A stretch of 64,000 bases of DNA from Oscillospiraceae bacterium (GTDB lineage: Bacteria > Bacillota > Clostridia > Oscillospirales > WRJC01): NCBI GenBank assembly GCA_009783265.1, contig WRHM01000002.1, forward strand, positions 158,564 through 222,563. The letters run 5' to 3'. Of this stretch, positions 27,231 to 35,461 are shown in pieces (the first letter of the stretch is position 1; the number at the start of each line of letters is the position of its first letter). The notes beneath the pieces were generated by a model. It saw only the letters and a program-made list of their open reading frames with translations, had not been told where the DNA came from and did not search any database. Made by a program: the position numbers and the translations under genes.

Positions 27231-29585
27231 ATGCCTGCAAAAACAGAACTAAAAATCTGGTTTGACAAAAGCGCGGAAAAATGGACTGAAGCATTGCCGT
27301 TGGGAAACGCCGAGACAGGAGCGATGATTTACGGAAAAACCGACAGGGAAATAATTGCTTTAAACAACGACAGACTATGGTCCGGACTTCCGGACGAACA
27401 ACAGAATACGACCGCTAAAAACGCGATACCTGCCGCAAGAAAATTAATCGATGAAGGAAAATACGCCGAGGCTTATTCTTTTGTGAATAATAAAATGCTC
27501 GGGCATTATACGCAAAGTTATATGGCTCTGGGCGATTTATATCTTGATTTTTCTCATAAGCCTGAAAATGTTTCAGAATACGCAAGGCAGCTTGATTTAT
27601 CAAAAGCAGAATACAGCCAGACTTATAAATATAATAATATAAATTATAAAAGAGAAGCCATATTATCTTATCCCGATAAAGTCATGGCAATCAGACTGAC
27701 TGCGGACAAATCAAATTCAATTTCGTTTACCGTGAGTTTTAAATCGCAGTTAAGACATAACGTAAAACAAATATCATTTGATACTCTCGAACTTACTGGA
27801 ATTGCGCCGATTTTTAACGATCCGAACTATGATTCTCCCGATTTGGCTTTAATATACGACGAATCCGAAAATCCCAAAGGCATAAAATTTGCGGCACGAT
27901 TAAAAATTATCGCAAACGGAAAAAAAATTTCATCATGTTTTGACGGATCAGAATTAAAAATAGAAAACGCTGATTCTGCCGTTCTTTTATTGGCAACAGG
28001 GACTTCATTTGTCGCGTTTGATAAAATGCCCGACCGTGATTTTATTCACGAAATCGCCAATATAATAGAAAAAGCAGCAGAAAAAAGTTATGATAAATTA
28101 TTTTTACGGCATATAAAAGATTATGAAAATTTATTCGGACGCGTTAAGTTCGATCTTGAAAACGAAAACGAAAATACAAAAGAAAAATATAACGAAAATT
28201 ATATAAACAAACCTACGGATATTCGGCAAAAAGAATTTGAAAATGAAAAAGACATGGAACTTATCGCGTTATATTTTCAATACGGGCGTTATTTGCTTAT
28301 ATCTTCGTCAAGGGGCGATTCTTTCGCGGCTAATCTTCAGGGGATATGGTGCGACGAAATAAAACCGCCATGGTCTTGTAATCTTACTACAAATATAAAT
28401 ACGCAAATGAATTACTGGCTCGCTGAAAACACAAATCTTTCCGAATGTCACAGGCCTTTGTTTCATTTATTGAATTATTTAGCCAAACACGGAGAGAAAA
28501 CCGCTCAGATTCATTTTGGGTGCCGGGGTTTTACAGCGGCTCACAATGTCGATGTATGGGCTCACAGCGCACCTGCAAAAGGAAACGCTGTCTGGGCATA
28601 CTGGCCGCTTGGCGGAGCATGGCTGTCTCTGCATATATTCGACCATTATCTTTTTACTAAAGATTATAATTTCCTGAAAAGATATTATCATGTAATACAT
28701 GACGCGGCATTATTTTGCCATGACTGGCTGTATCTTGATAAAGAGTATAATAAATATGTGACAAGCCCGGCGACATCGCCTGAAAATATGTTTGTATATA
28801 AAGATTCAAACGGTGATAAAAAATCCGCGTGCGTTTCAAAAGGTTCGACTTGTGATATGGCGATTATCCGTCAATTATTTTTGGATACGATAAAAGCGGC
28901 TGAAATTCTTGGGACTGATACGGATTTTATAAAACAAATCCAAGAAAAATCCGAAAATCTTTTCCCGTATCAAATATCTCCCGAAACCGGCAGATTAATG
29001 GAATGGTATATAGATTTTGAAGATTCCGAACCGGGTCACAGGCATTTATCGCATTTACTTGGATTATATCCGGGAACTCATGTAACAAAAGAAAACTCCC
29101 CAGAAATATTTGAAGCCGCACGCAAATCTCTTGAAATAAGGCTTGCCAACGGAAGCGGGCACACAGGCTGGAGCTGTTCGTGGGTTATAAATTTATTTGC
29201 GAGATTAAAAAACGGAAATAGAGCGTATGATTATGTAAAACAATTACTTACAAAAAGCACATACCCGAATTTATTTGACGCTCACCCGCCGTTTCAGATT
29301 GACGGTAATTTCGGCGGAACTGCCGGAATAGCCGAAATGCTTTTACAAAGCCATGAAGAATTTATTGAAATTCTCCCTGCTTTACCTGATAAATGGAAAA
29401 ACGGAAATATAAAAGGCTTAAAAGCGAGAGGCAATATAACCGTTGATATATCATGGGAAAACAATAAATTTACAAAAGCTGTTTTATATACAGAAGAAGA
29501 TATTGATTCCATAAAAATAAAATATAACGGCGAAGATTATATTATTGATATAATCCCATTTGAAAAAAATATATTTAAGATTTAA
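27231..29585 (+). CDS. glycoside hydrolase family 95 (alpha-L-fucosidase-type)
   Basis: 784 residues from ATG 27231, directly behind GGAGG. An upstream in-frame start would add AT-rich non-coding sequence. The N-terminal GH95 domain reads [16 protein letters not shown] and [14 protein letters not shown]. The (alpha/alpha)6 barrel has [30 protein letters not shown] and the hallmark [20 protein letters not shown]95 enzymes cleave alpha-1,2-fucosides or related alpha-galactosides. No signal peptide, so it acts on imported oligosaccharides. It is a single gene with a strong terminator. Confidence 0.93.
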   Translation: MPAKTELKIWFDKSAEKWTEALPLGNAETGAMIYGKTDREIIALNNDRLWSGLPDEQQNTTAKNAIPAARKLIDEGKYAEAYSFVNNKMLGHYTQSYMALGDLYLDFSHKPENVSEYARQLDLSKAEYSQTYKYNNINYKREAILSYPDKVMAIRLTADKSNSISFTVSFKSQLRHNVKQISFDTLELTGIAPIFNDPNYDSPDLALIYDESENPKGIKFAARLKIIANGKKISSCFDGSELKIENADSAVLLLATGTSFVAFDKMPDRDFIHEIANIIEKAAEKSYDKLFLRHIKDYENLFGRVKFDLENENENTKEKYNENYINKPTDIRQKEFENEKDMELIALYFQYGRYLLISSSRGDSFAANLQGIWCDEIKPPWSCNLTTNINTQMNYWLAENTNLSECHRPLFHLLNYLAKHGEKTAQIHFGCRGFTAAHNVDVWAHSAPAKGNAVWAYWPLGGAWLSLHIFDHYLFTKDYNFLKRYYHVIHDAALFCHDWLYLDKEYNKYVTSPATSPENMFVYKDSNGDKKSACVSKGSTCDMAIIRQLFLDTIKAAEILGTDTDFIKQIQEKSENLFPYQISPETGRLMEWYIDFEDSEPGHRHLSHLLGLYPGTHVTKENSPEIFEAARKSLEIRLANGSGHTGWSCSWVINLFARLKNGNRAYDYVKQLLTKSTYPNLFDAHPPFQIDGNFGGTAGIAEMLLQSHEEFIEILPALPDKWKNGNIKGLKARGNITVDISWENNKFTKAVLYTEEDIDSIKIKYNGEDYIIDIIPFEKNIFKI

Positions 29586-29594
29586 TATAAAAAC

Positions 29595-29635
29595 AAAAAA
29601 TGATTACAGTAAATATTCACTGTAATCATTTTTTT
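29595..29635. terminator. bidirectional intrinsic terminator
   Basis: AAAAAATGATTACAGT pairs perfectly with ACTGTAATCATTTTTT around an eight-base loop, between converging genes. Confidence 0.88.
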
Positions 29636-29641
29636 ATCGTA

Positions 29642-30826
29642 TTATATAAATTTTATATTTTCGCATTCATTGAATTTTGCAAACCGTCGCAGACAATTTT
29701 CCACGGCAGATTTTAATTCTTTCGTTTGTTTTATATTATTTTCGTACCATATATTCTTTATAATAAGATTTTTTTCTTTTCGTTCAGCAGACGCGTCAAT
29801 CCTGCCGATAAAATTTTCGCCGAAAATCATCGGCAGAACATATACGCCATATTTACGCTTATTCGGCGGGGTATATATTTCCCACGAATATTCAAAATCA
29901 AATAAAGATTTAATAAGTTTTCTGTCCCACATAAAACAATCAAGCGGCGCGATTAATTCGCAGCGGGGTTTAAGTTCCGGATTTTGCAGGACATATTCAA
30001 TCAATTTCATATCTTCAATTTGACAATATAATATATCTTTTAATCCATCGACAGATATTTCAATTATTTTATTTTCGTTTAATAATTCCTGAAATATTTT
30101 ATTTCGTATTTGATTGTCTGACCTGCATATATATAACCATGCATCTGACGGGCGGTTCCATATCAACCCTACTGCGCCTATTCGCCGCAATACACGCCAT
30201 TTTTTATGTTCAAAATCATCCGGCAGAGGCTCAGGCGCATCTAATATTTCGGAAGATATGTATTTTTCAGCTAAATCATAATATTTGCGCGTGCCTTTTT
30301 TATGATGTATGATTAAATCAACAGTTGAATACATCTGTTCAAGCACGGAACGCGATAAATTATTGCCCGCGCTCCAGTGTATAGCAGAATGCCAGTAAAA
30401 TTTATCGTCAATTTTTATATCGTCTGAACATACTACTCCATTTTTTTCGATAAAAGAATGCGTATAATTTATTAATTCTTTCATTTCAGGATAATTTTTG
30501 GCATGATTACGCGAATCCTGCCTGTATCTGTTAAAATACGGCAAATCTTCGGTTAAAATTATAGATAAGCATTTATCCGGATAATCAAATAATTTCCTGT
30601 CTTTATACAGCAATTCGTCAAGTATATCTTTTGTAAAATCTTTAACGCGCGACTGTAACGTTAATTCGGCATTTTTACCGCATACATTAACGGGATCATA
30701 TTGAATACATCCGGCTTGCCGTACAAAATCAAACGCGCCCTGCTTGCCGGTAAATTTATATTCTCCGGTTAATCCCTGTTTTAATAACATAAATTGCCGT
30801 GCCTGCCGGTTAGTTAAGCTTATCAT
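29642..30826 (-). CDS. winged-helix DNA-binding protein of the YcaQ/AlkX (HTH_42) family
   Basis: 394 residues, full length for the family. The N-terminus SLTNRQARQFMLLKQGL and the IQYDPVNVCG segment contain the Gln-x-Asp motif that in E. coli YcaQ serves cross-link unhooking. WHSAIHWS, KWRVLRRIGAVGLIWNRP and ELIAPLDCFMWDRKLIKSLFDF follow in the usual order. Members are DNA glycosylases acting on alkylated or cross-linked DNA, so DNA repair is the likely role. It converges on the GH95 gene and shares its terminator. Confidence 0.85.
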   Translation of the reverse strand: MISLTNRQARQFMLLKQGLTGEYKFTGKQGAFDFVRQAGCIQYDPVNVCGKNAELTLQSRVKDFTKDILDELLYKDRKLFDYPDKCLSIILTEDLPYFNRYRQDSRNHAKNYPEMKELINYTHSFIEKNGVVCSDDIKIDDKFYWHSAIHWSAGNNLSRSVLEQMYSTVDLIIHHKKGTRKYYDLAEKYISSEILDAPEPLPDDFEHKKWRVLRRIGAVGLIWNRPSDAWLYICRSDNQIRNKIFQELLNENKIIEISVDGLKDILYCQIEDMKLIEYVLQNPELKPRCELIAPLDCFMWDRKLIKSLFDFEYSWEIYTPPNKRKYGVYVLPMIFGENFIGRIDASAERKEKNLIIKNIWYENNIKQTKELKSAVENCLRRFAKFNECENIKFI

Positions 30827-30976
30827 TATATTTTTTTATCCTTTTATTTTTTTATTTATTAATATATATTTTAACATAAAATTTATGAATAAAACAAGAT
30901 TAATAAACTCTTGTTATTTATAATAATATTAAATAAATTTATATTTAATATTATTAATATATTAGGAGAAATAATT

Positions 30977-31816
30977 ATGTCTGTAATACCGTGTGTAGAT
31001 TTTTATGGAAATAAAATTACACGTTTAATTTTAGGCGATAACCCGTTCAACGGTCATTCGTATATACCCGATATTCATAACGACGATGAAATGCTTGATT
31101 ATTATACAGCCGAAAAATGCGTCAAAGCATTGTTTGAAGCTGAAGAAAACGGAATAAATACATATATGGCTCTGGCAAGCCCGTTTATTTTACGGATCAT
31201 TCGGCAATATCGTAACGAAGGCGGTAAAATGAATGTTATGTTTCAGAGTTATCCGCCAATAGATTTTGAAGTTAATATTAATCAAATGATGGCTTATGAT
31301 CCTATAGCTATATATCATCAGGGCGGGACTCTGGATTATATGTTTGAAACAAATCAGACAGACGAAATATATAAACGTCTTGAGTTGATACGCTCGTCAG
31401 GCGCAGCCGCAGGAATCGGGACTCATGTCCCGGAAACTGTTTTACAGGCAGAACATGAAAAATGGGATATTGATTTTTATATGTTATGTTTGTATAACGC
31501 GCGCAAAACGCAGCGGGGTCAGCAAAGCGGTTTTATTACAGGCAAATCAAAACAATTAATATTTTATCCGGGCGACCGTTTTGAAATGTTCGAAGCAATA
31601 AAAAAAGTCCAAAAACCGTGTATCGCATTTAAAATATTTGCCGGAGGTCAAATGTTTCAGGATAAACCGGAATCCGAAATATCCGGGATTGCTGAAAATG
31701 CCATAAAAGAAACATTTGATAATATAAAACCAAATGACATGATATGCGTAGGAGTATTCCAGAAAGAAAAAAATCAAATAAAAGAAAACGCCGATATAGT
31801 CAAGAAAATTTTATAG
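30977..31816 (+). CDS. aldo/keto-reductase-like TIM-barrel protein
   Basis: 279 residues from ATG 30977 with TAGGAGA upstream. LILGDNPFNGHSYIP at the N-terminus, YIPDIHNDDEM, AAAGIGTHVPETVL and the C-terminal KPCIAFKIFAGG and NDMICVGVFQKE strands fit a family related to aldo/keto reductases, found in Clostridia. The classical Asp-Tyr-Lys-His tetrad is not obvious, so it may not be an NADPH reductase. The last bases overlap the end of the severed Rhs N-terminus on the other strand, marking the left border of the Rhs region. Confidence 0.6.
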   Translation: MSVIPCVDFYGNKITRLILGDNPFNGHSYIPDIHNDDEMLDYYTAEKCVKALFEAEENGINTYMALASPFILRIIRQYRNEGGKMNVMFQSYPPIDFEVNINQMMAYDPIAIYHQGGTLDYMFETNQTDEIYKRLELIRSSGAAAGIGTHVPETVLQAEHEKWDIDFYMLCLYNARKTQRGQQSGFITGKSKQLIFYPGDRFEMFEAIKKVQKPCIAFKIFAGGQMFQDKPESEISGIAENAIKETFDNIKPNDMICVGVFQKEKNQIKENADIVKKIL

Positions 31817-32170
31817 AAAATAGAACGTTATAAAATAGGTGTATCTGTCTGTGCTGCCGTCGTCCTGCGCCGGCTCGTGCAGTTCGAGTTCACGACGAAG
31901 TTCTTCGTCTAACTCCAGTCTTTCCGGATCAAGCGAGAGTTCCCATATATCATCGGGGTTTTCGCGTTGAGCGATTGGTATGTCCTTCATATCCTCCAGT
32001 GGGTCATTAGGCGTGAATGTAGTAAACCCGTCGTTTTGCCTCTGGGTGTTTTCTTCATAGAGTGTCTGGGCATTTGTACCTGCGCTGAAAATATTAATCA
32101 CCAATAATACAAAAGTGAGCAGTATACTTAGCATTTTAGTTTGTCGTCTTATTTTTTCGCTTTTTCCCAT
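31811..32170 (-). pseudogene. severed N-terminus of a secreted Rhs/YD-repeat protein
   Basis: 119 codons. A signal peptide (about 12-34, LSILLTFVLLVINIFSAGTNA) is followed by a Glu/Asp-rich pro-region that ends abruptly at DRYTYFITFYFL. Nothing after it resembles an Rhs body, because the reading frame runs into the end of the opposite-strand gene. It lies downstream of all other Rhs pieces on the strand, where no N-terminus is expected. The assignment to Rhs is by position and by the secreted, acidic lead typical of Gram-positive YD-repeat toxins. It could be an unrelated short exported protein. Confidence 0.5.
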
Positions 32171-32290
32171 CTTTTTTCTCCTTGCTTTTTTCGTTAATTT
32201 ATTTTATATTTTTCCCGTTTTCCAAACCTACTTTTTTCAATTAATTCGACTATGTCCCCGTTCTCCGTGATTTTAACTTAATGTATTTTA

Positions 32291-32602
32291 TCAACTTTCA
32301 TATTCATAAAAATAAGTTTTTGATGTGTCATAAAAGTAAAATGTAACTTTCCCGTAATTAATTCCGCTGCCATTCGCGTATGCCATGCTTGCACGGTTCC
32401 CGTTCGTGTCATAGCTGTATGCCAGCGAAAATCCTGTCGTATCACTCTCACTCGTCAGCCTACCCAGCCCGTCGTACATGTATATCGTCACAGCACTGCT
32501 CCCTGTGTCGTTCGCCGCCGGATCTTTGAAGCTCGCTTGTTGCCCTAACGCATTGTATGTCGCCGTACTGTATTTTCCGTATATGTCATACTCTCGCGTC
32601 AC
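32291..32602 (-). pseudogene. chimeric YD-repeat fragment joined to the tail of an immunity-type gene
   Basis: 103 codons. Residues 1-78 are Rhs YD-repeats (YNALGQQASFKDP, YMYDGLGRLTSESDTTG, YSYDTNGNRASMAYANG). The last 25 (GINYGKVTFYFYDTSKTYF) are a diverged copy of the end of the protein at 32657-33349. The YD frame extends upstream without interruption to the stop of that gene (32657), so a core fragment sits between two copies of the same tail, each about 66 bp and about 80 percent identical. It is a recombination relic. Confidence 0.7.
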
Positions 32603-32656
32603 CCGTCCGGCGTAGTCGTATTCCCATTTGCTCGTGTATGCTTTTGCGTTCCAGTT

Positions 32657-33349
32657 TTAGGGCTCTACTATATTTTCATAAAAATAAGTTTTTGAAGCAT
32701 CATTAAAATTAAATGTAACTTTCCCATAATTTATCCCACTGTCTTTTAAATAGTTTAAAATTTTATCAATTTCTGTGAGACTCAAATTTGAATCAAAGTT
32801 TTTATAGGGGGCAATGCCTAAATATAATTCATGATTCGAATTTTTCTTTTCAATATCCCTATTAAGATACGAATTAAATGTTGTAATATTTAAAAAATCA
32901 TCTATTGTTTGACTGCTTCTCAAATAATCAAAAGTAAATGTAAAAATACAAGTAGCGTCATTTCCAAAAACTTCCTTGACTAAATTTCCATATTCATCGT
33001 TAAGTTTTATCTCCCACATTCTTTGGTTATATGTGTCACTTATAACTTTACGATTGTCAGCAAGGATTTCAAATGTAAAATCCGAGTCTACATTTTTCAC
33101 CACTGCGTAGAATACACATTTATTCATATAAAAGGCATGTTTATTCCAATGAGTATTACCATCTACAATATATTTATCTTCATCACCAAATTTAGTTTTT
33201 ACATATTCTCTGATTAGAGCATCTATTTTTTTATAGTGCGTTGAACTATATGAAGGTGATATATAGTTATCATTTATAAAATATATAAATCCACAAAATA
33301 TCACTATCAAAACCATTATTATCAGCGTTATTTTTATTTTAGATTTCAC
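32657..33349 (-). CDS. putative membrane-anchored immunity protein for the papain-like Rhs tip
   Basis: 230 residues: one N-terminal helix (about 5-27, ITLIIMVLIVIFCGFIYFI), then a hydrophilic extracytoplasmic domain with no recognised fold. It starts 45 bases after the stop of the tip at 33395-34594, the position expected of a cognate immunity gene. Its AT-rich composition contrasts with the Rhs core. The final 20 residues are repeated in the chimera at 32291-32602. Function is inferred from position only. Confidence 0.55.
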   Translation of the reverse strand: MKSKIKITLIIMVLIVIFCGFIYFINDNYISPSYSSTHYKKIDALIREYVKTKFGDEDKYIVDGNTHWNKHAFYMNKCVFYAVVKNVDSDFTFEILADNRKVISDTYNQRMWEIKLNDEYGNLVKEVFGNDATCIFTFTFDYLRSSQTIDDFLNITTFNSYLNRDIEKKNSNHELYLGIAPYKNFDSNLSLTEIDKILNYLKDSGINYGKVTFNFNDASKTYFYENIVEP

Positions 33350-33394
33350 ATAATCACTACCTTCTATTCATATTAAAAAAGTATAATATCCAAT

Positions 33395-34594
33395 TTATTT
33401 ACGTTTGTCAGGCTTTTTTAACGATGTATTTGATGCATTTCCAAATATAAAAGCCATTTTTAGTGCAGCCGAATTAGGTACAAGCAGATCGCCCGGGGTT
33501 AATACAAAATTATAAAATATGTTTGCCTGAGAGAATCCTATATATGTAGCGGCTGTGCAATTGAAAAACACATTATAACCTTTGTTTTCTGAAAGAATTT
33601 TATTTGGTTCTCCAAATTTGTCAACTAAACCTTCATAAAATTGAAATGATTTTGTAAAATCCCCTTCTATATAAGTGGCCAGAGTATAATCAATTGTTCC
33701 CTTATATCCTTGAGGTTTCAAAACAGTTTCAAGCCATTTGTTGAAATTGCCTATATCACCCATTGGATCTATTAGATATGGTAAATCCCCATAATTAAAA
33801 TTTTCTAACTTAATTAGCATAGCATGATCTGGTCCCCAATAGAAATAATACCATTCTCCATTTGCATTTTGGACTAATGCAGATGTGTGGCCTAAATGTA
33901 CCGTGTTGTCAAATAAACCTACTGATTCTGTAGCAGTTAACCATATAAAATCATTACCAAATGGGTCTATATAAAATATTGGATTATTGGCACAATAAGT
34001 ATAAAGATTCAAGCTTAGCGGATCATTAAAATCCATAAACTCCCACACATCTTGTTGAGTGAACCTACCAGTTCGCGGGTCATAATACCGTGCTCTGAGA
34101 TAGAGCGTACCCGTCTCACTGTCCCAGTACTCACCACAGTACCTGAACGGATTAGCGTCACTCACAGCCGCCTCGTTGTAGAACCTCACATTCGTGATGT
34201 ATACACTCCCACTGTCCTGATAGTACGCCAAAAATACACCCGCATTCGCCATGTCTACACTGCTCGAACTCAACTCTACCCTCGCGTGCCGTACACCTGT
34301 GCCGCATTCCACACTCCCTGAGTCCAGCCATACCCCTGTATAGCCCGCGTACAGCCCGAACACGAACTCTGTACCCGCTATGTCTCCCCAGTAGTCGAAT
34401 TCTATCACATATATTTCGTCTGTACTCAGCTGCATCCATGTCCACTGTGCGAATGCCTGCGCTGGCGTTGGCGTCAACTCCAGCACTTCAACGTACTCGC
34501 CAGTGTCAGGCCTGTTCATGTAGTATTTGGCAGCGTTGTAGATTGGCTTGACTGCTTTTGTGTTACCACAGCCTCCCGCAGACGATTTTTTCAC
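33395..34594 (-). CDS. Rhs core fragment with permuted papain-like C-terminal toxin tip
   Basis: 399 residues from GTG 34594. Residues about 28-143 are a beta-sandwich-like insert and about 148-212 the terminal Rhs core (LYLRARYYDPRTGRFTQQD and YTYCANNPIFYIDPFG). The unique tip (214-399) has H236 in HLGHTSALV and C346 in FFNCTAATY. A His-before-Cys order with NC is what circularly permuted papain-like hydrolases (LRAT/YiiX/PPPDE group) show. No signal peptide or YD repeats remain, so the fragment may only become active after recombination with a full Rhs gene. The first 20 residues are junction sequence. Confidence 0.65.
   Translation of the reverse strand: MKKSSAGGCGNTKAVKPIYNAAKYYMNRPDTGEYVEVLELTPTPAQAFAQWTWMQLSTDEIYVIEFDYWGDIAGTEFVFGLYAGYTGVWLDSGSVECGTGVRHARVELSSSSVDMANAGVFLAYYQDSGSVYITNVRFYNEAAVSDANPFRYCGEYWDSETGTLYLRARYYDPRTGRFTQQDVWEFMDFNDPLSLNLYTYCANNPIFYIDPFGNDFIWLTATESVGLFDNTVHLGHTSALVQNANGEWYYFYWGPDHAMLIKLENFNYGDLPYLIDPMGDIGNFNKWLETVLKPQGYKGTIDYTLATYIEGDFTKSFQFYEGLVDKFGEPNKILSENKGYNVFFNCTAATYIGFSQANIFYNFVLTPGDLLVPNSAALKMAFIFGNASNTSLKKPDKRK
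34138..34542 (-). repeat. Rhs core direct repeat, copy A
   Basis: 405 bp matching 36301-36705 with a single visible difference (cagccgcc versus cagtcgcc). It encodes the beta-sandwich insert and is visibly GC-richer than its surroundings. A third, more diverged and shorter copy is at 39066-39367. Confidence 0.93.
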
Positions 34595-34639
34595 GTTTGC
34601 GGGGGTTGTGTTTTTTATTGTACCTTTTTTACCTTAAAA

Positions 34640-35371
34640 CTATTTCGGTATTTTTGCATTTATATATCTTATATCATTTCCTAAAAAAACTTTCGCATCA
34701 TTTTCCATTATATAATATTCTGCTTCCCAAAAATATATATTTTTATTTATAAAATAAGCATAGATTATATCTTCTTTGTATTCTTCGCAAAAAGTTATTT
34801 TGGCTTTTGAAGTTACTCCATCACTAAATTTCCCCAAAAATTTATACTTAATTTCTTTTAACTCTCTACCCAAAGAAAGTATTACATGGTTAATATCACC
34901 AGAAGACGCAATATCGTTCAATAATTCATCGGGTAATTCTAATTTATACTCATCCATATTGGTATCCATGATTCTATAGTCCGATATTCTAAATCTGAAA
35001 AAATATGTAAGTGATGAATTTTCTTTTATATGTATGTATTCTTTGATTACGCTTGTATTTATCGAATAACTTTCGTGCAGTTGTAAATTAAGAGTGTTTT
35101 CTATAGCAAAATAATCATGCACATCATCTAAAATAAAAGATACTTGTGGAATAAATAATATAATAAAATTTATAACTATTATTAAAAATACAATAATTAT
35201 TGAACTTATGTATTTTTTATTATTAATTCCGTATATAATGATACTTGTGATTGTACCAATTATTAGACCTATAAATGTTCCTAAATACCGAACTGTTCCT
35301 TTAAAAATAACGATTGAGAATATTATTGTAATTACCGCCATAATCAAGCCTATAAATTTTTTCATAGCCAC
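34640..35371 (-). CDS. putative membrane immunity protein for the caspase-like Rhs tip
   Basis: 243 residues. There are three or four membrane helices in the first 85 residues (IGLIMAVITIIFSIVIF, LGTFIGLIIGTITSIIIYG, IIIVFLIIVINFIILFI). A soluble domain rich in Tyr, Glu and Lys follows. It begins 90 bases after the stop of the Rhs tip at 35462. Position after a tip and low G+C fit immunity genes, but no family is recognised. A plain membrane protein picked up in the array is the alternative. Confidence 0.5.
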   Translation of the reverse strand: MAMKKFIGLIMAVITIIFSIVIFKGTVRYLGTFIGLIIGTITSIIIYGINNKKYISSIIIVFLIIVINFIILFIPQVSFILDDVHDYFAIENTLNLQLHESYSINTSVIKEYIHIKENSSLTYFFRFRISDYRIMDTNMDEYKLELPDELLNDIASSGDINHVILSLGRELKEIKYKFLGKFSDGVTSKAKITFCEEYKEDIIYAYFINKNIYFWEAEYYIMENDAKVFLGNDIRYINAKIPK

Positions 35372-35461
35372 TCCTTTTAAAAAAGATTAACTTTTTGCGA
35401 CAAATGCCATTAAATAATAAATTCACAATTATTGGTTCTGGGTTCATTCATTATTTCACGG

